Shown here piece after piece: positions 22,359 through 22,369 of a stretch of 22,369 bases of DNA. Under the pieces are notes generated by a model. It had not been told where the DNA came from, searched no databases, and was given only the letters and a program-made list of their open reading frames with translations. The position numbers and the translations under genes are program-made. Numbering within the stretch: position 1 is the stretch's first letter; each line of letters begins with the position of its first letter. The DNA lies in the NCBI GenBank assembly GCA_030146705.1, contig JASLBE010000042.1, positions 1 through 22,369 of the forward strand, in the 5' to 3' direction. This stretch comes from Tissierellales bacterium. Its GTDB lineage: Bacteria > Bacillota > Clostridia > Tissierellales > Tissierellaceae.

Positions 22359-22369
22359 ATGGAAGATAC
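22359..22369 (+). CDS. start of a further gene, cut by the window edge
   Basis: A strong AGGAGGTG at 22345-22352 is followed seven bases later by ATG GAA GAT. Only three codons are inside the window. It could be the magnesium transporter expected behind an M-box, but this cannot be seen here. Confidence 0.6.

Overview
The window is AT-rich DNA from a Gram-positive anaerobe. The signs are strong AAGGAGG-type ribosome binding sites, frequent TTG/GTG starts, lipoprotein signals, rho-independent terminators with long T-runs, and a clostridial-type I-B CRISPR repeat ending ATGTAAAT. From about 5.1 kb onward arginine is coded overwhelmingly by AGG and CTA/CCTA strings abound. The best guess is Clostridia/Tissierellia (Peptoniphilaceae-like); the genus cannot be read from the sequence. 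Nearly every gene is on the + strand.

Region 1 (1-5.0 kb) is AT-richer with mixed AGA/CGN/AGG arginine codons and may have been acquired separately. It holds a lipoprotein, an ECF-type sigma factor overlapping a membrane anti-sigma factor (DUF4367 type), a secreted copper-amine-oxidase-N/M28 peptidase-like protein, and a small lipoprotein, closed by a terminator. This looks like a cell-envelope signalling module. Region 2 (5.0-6.05 kb) is an exonuclease III/AP endonuclease gene with a 24-nt palindrome in its leader.

Region 3 (6.07-13.57 kb) is a type I-B (Tneap/Cst-type) CRISPR-Cas locus: cas6, cas8b/cst1, cas7/cst2, cas5, cas3, cas2 and an array of ten repeats and nine spacers. The interference genes look intact. 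cas4 and cas1 are missing: a 60-nt scar between cas3 and cas2 reads like the first codons of cas4 joined in frame to the last codons of cas1. The locus should interfere but, without Cas1 elsewhere, not acquire spacers.

Region 4 (13.6-14.6 kb) has a lipoprotein and a small two-helix membrane protein ending in a strong terminator. Region 5 (14.7-18.6 kb) is an iron-siderophore ABC importer operon (lipoprotein, two permeases, ATPase) behind an extended -10 promoter and a Fur-like box. Region 6 has a YcxB-like membrane protein and then an antibiotic-resistance-type ABC-F ATPase with a ~245-nt leader. That leader ends in a terminator whose 3' arm carries the ribosome binding site, with a competing upstream pairing, as expected of an attenuator.

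Region 7 (21.2-22.37 kb) holds two riboswitches: a tetrahydrofolate riboswitch before a folate ECF transporter S component (folT), and a magnesium M-box with a complete terminator/antiterminator switch. The M-box is followed by only a 15-codon ORF and another terminator. The start of a further gene lies at the right edge.
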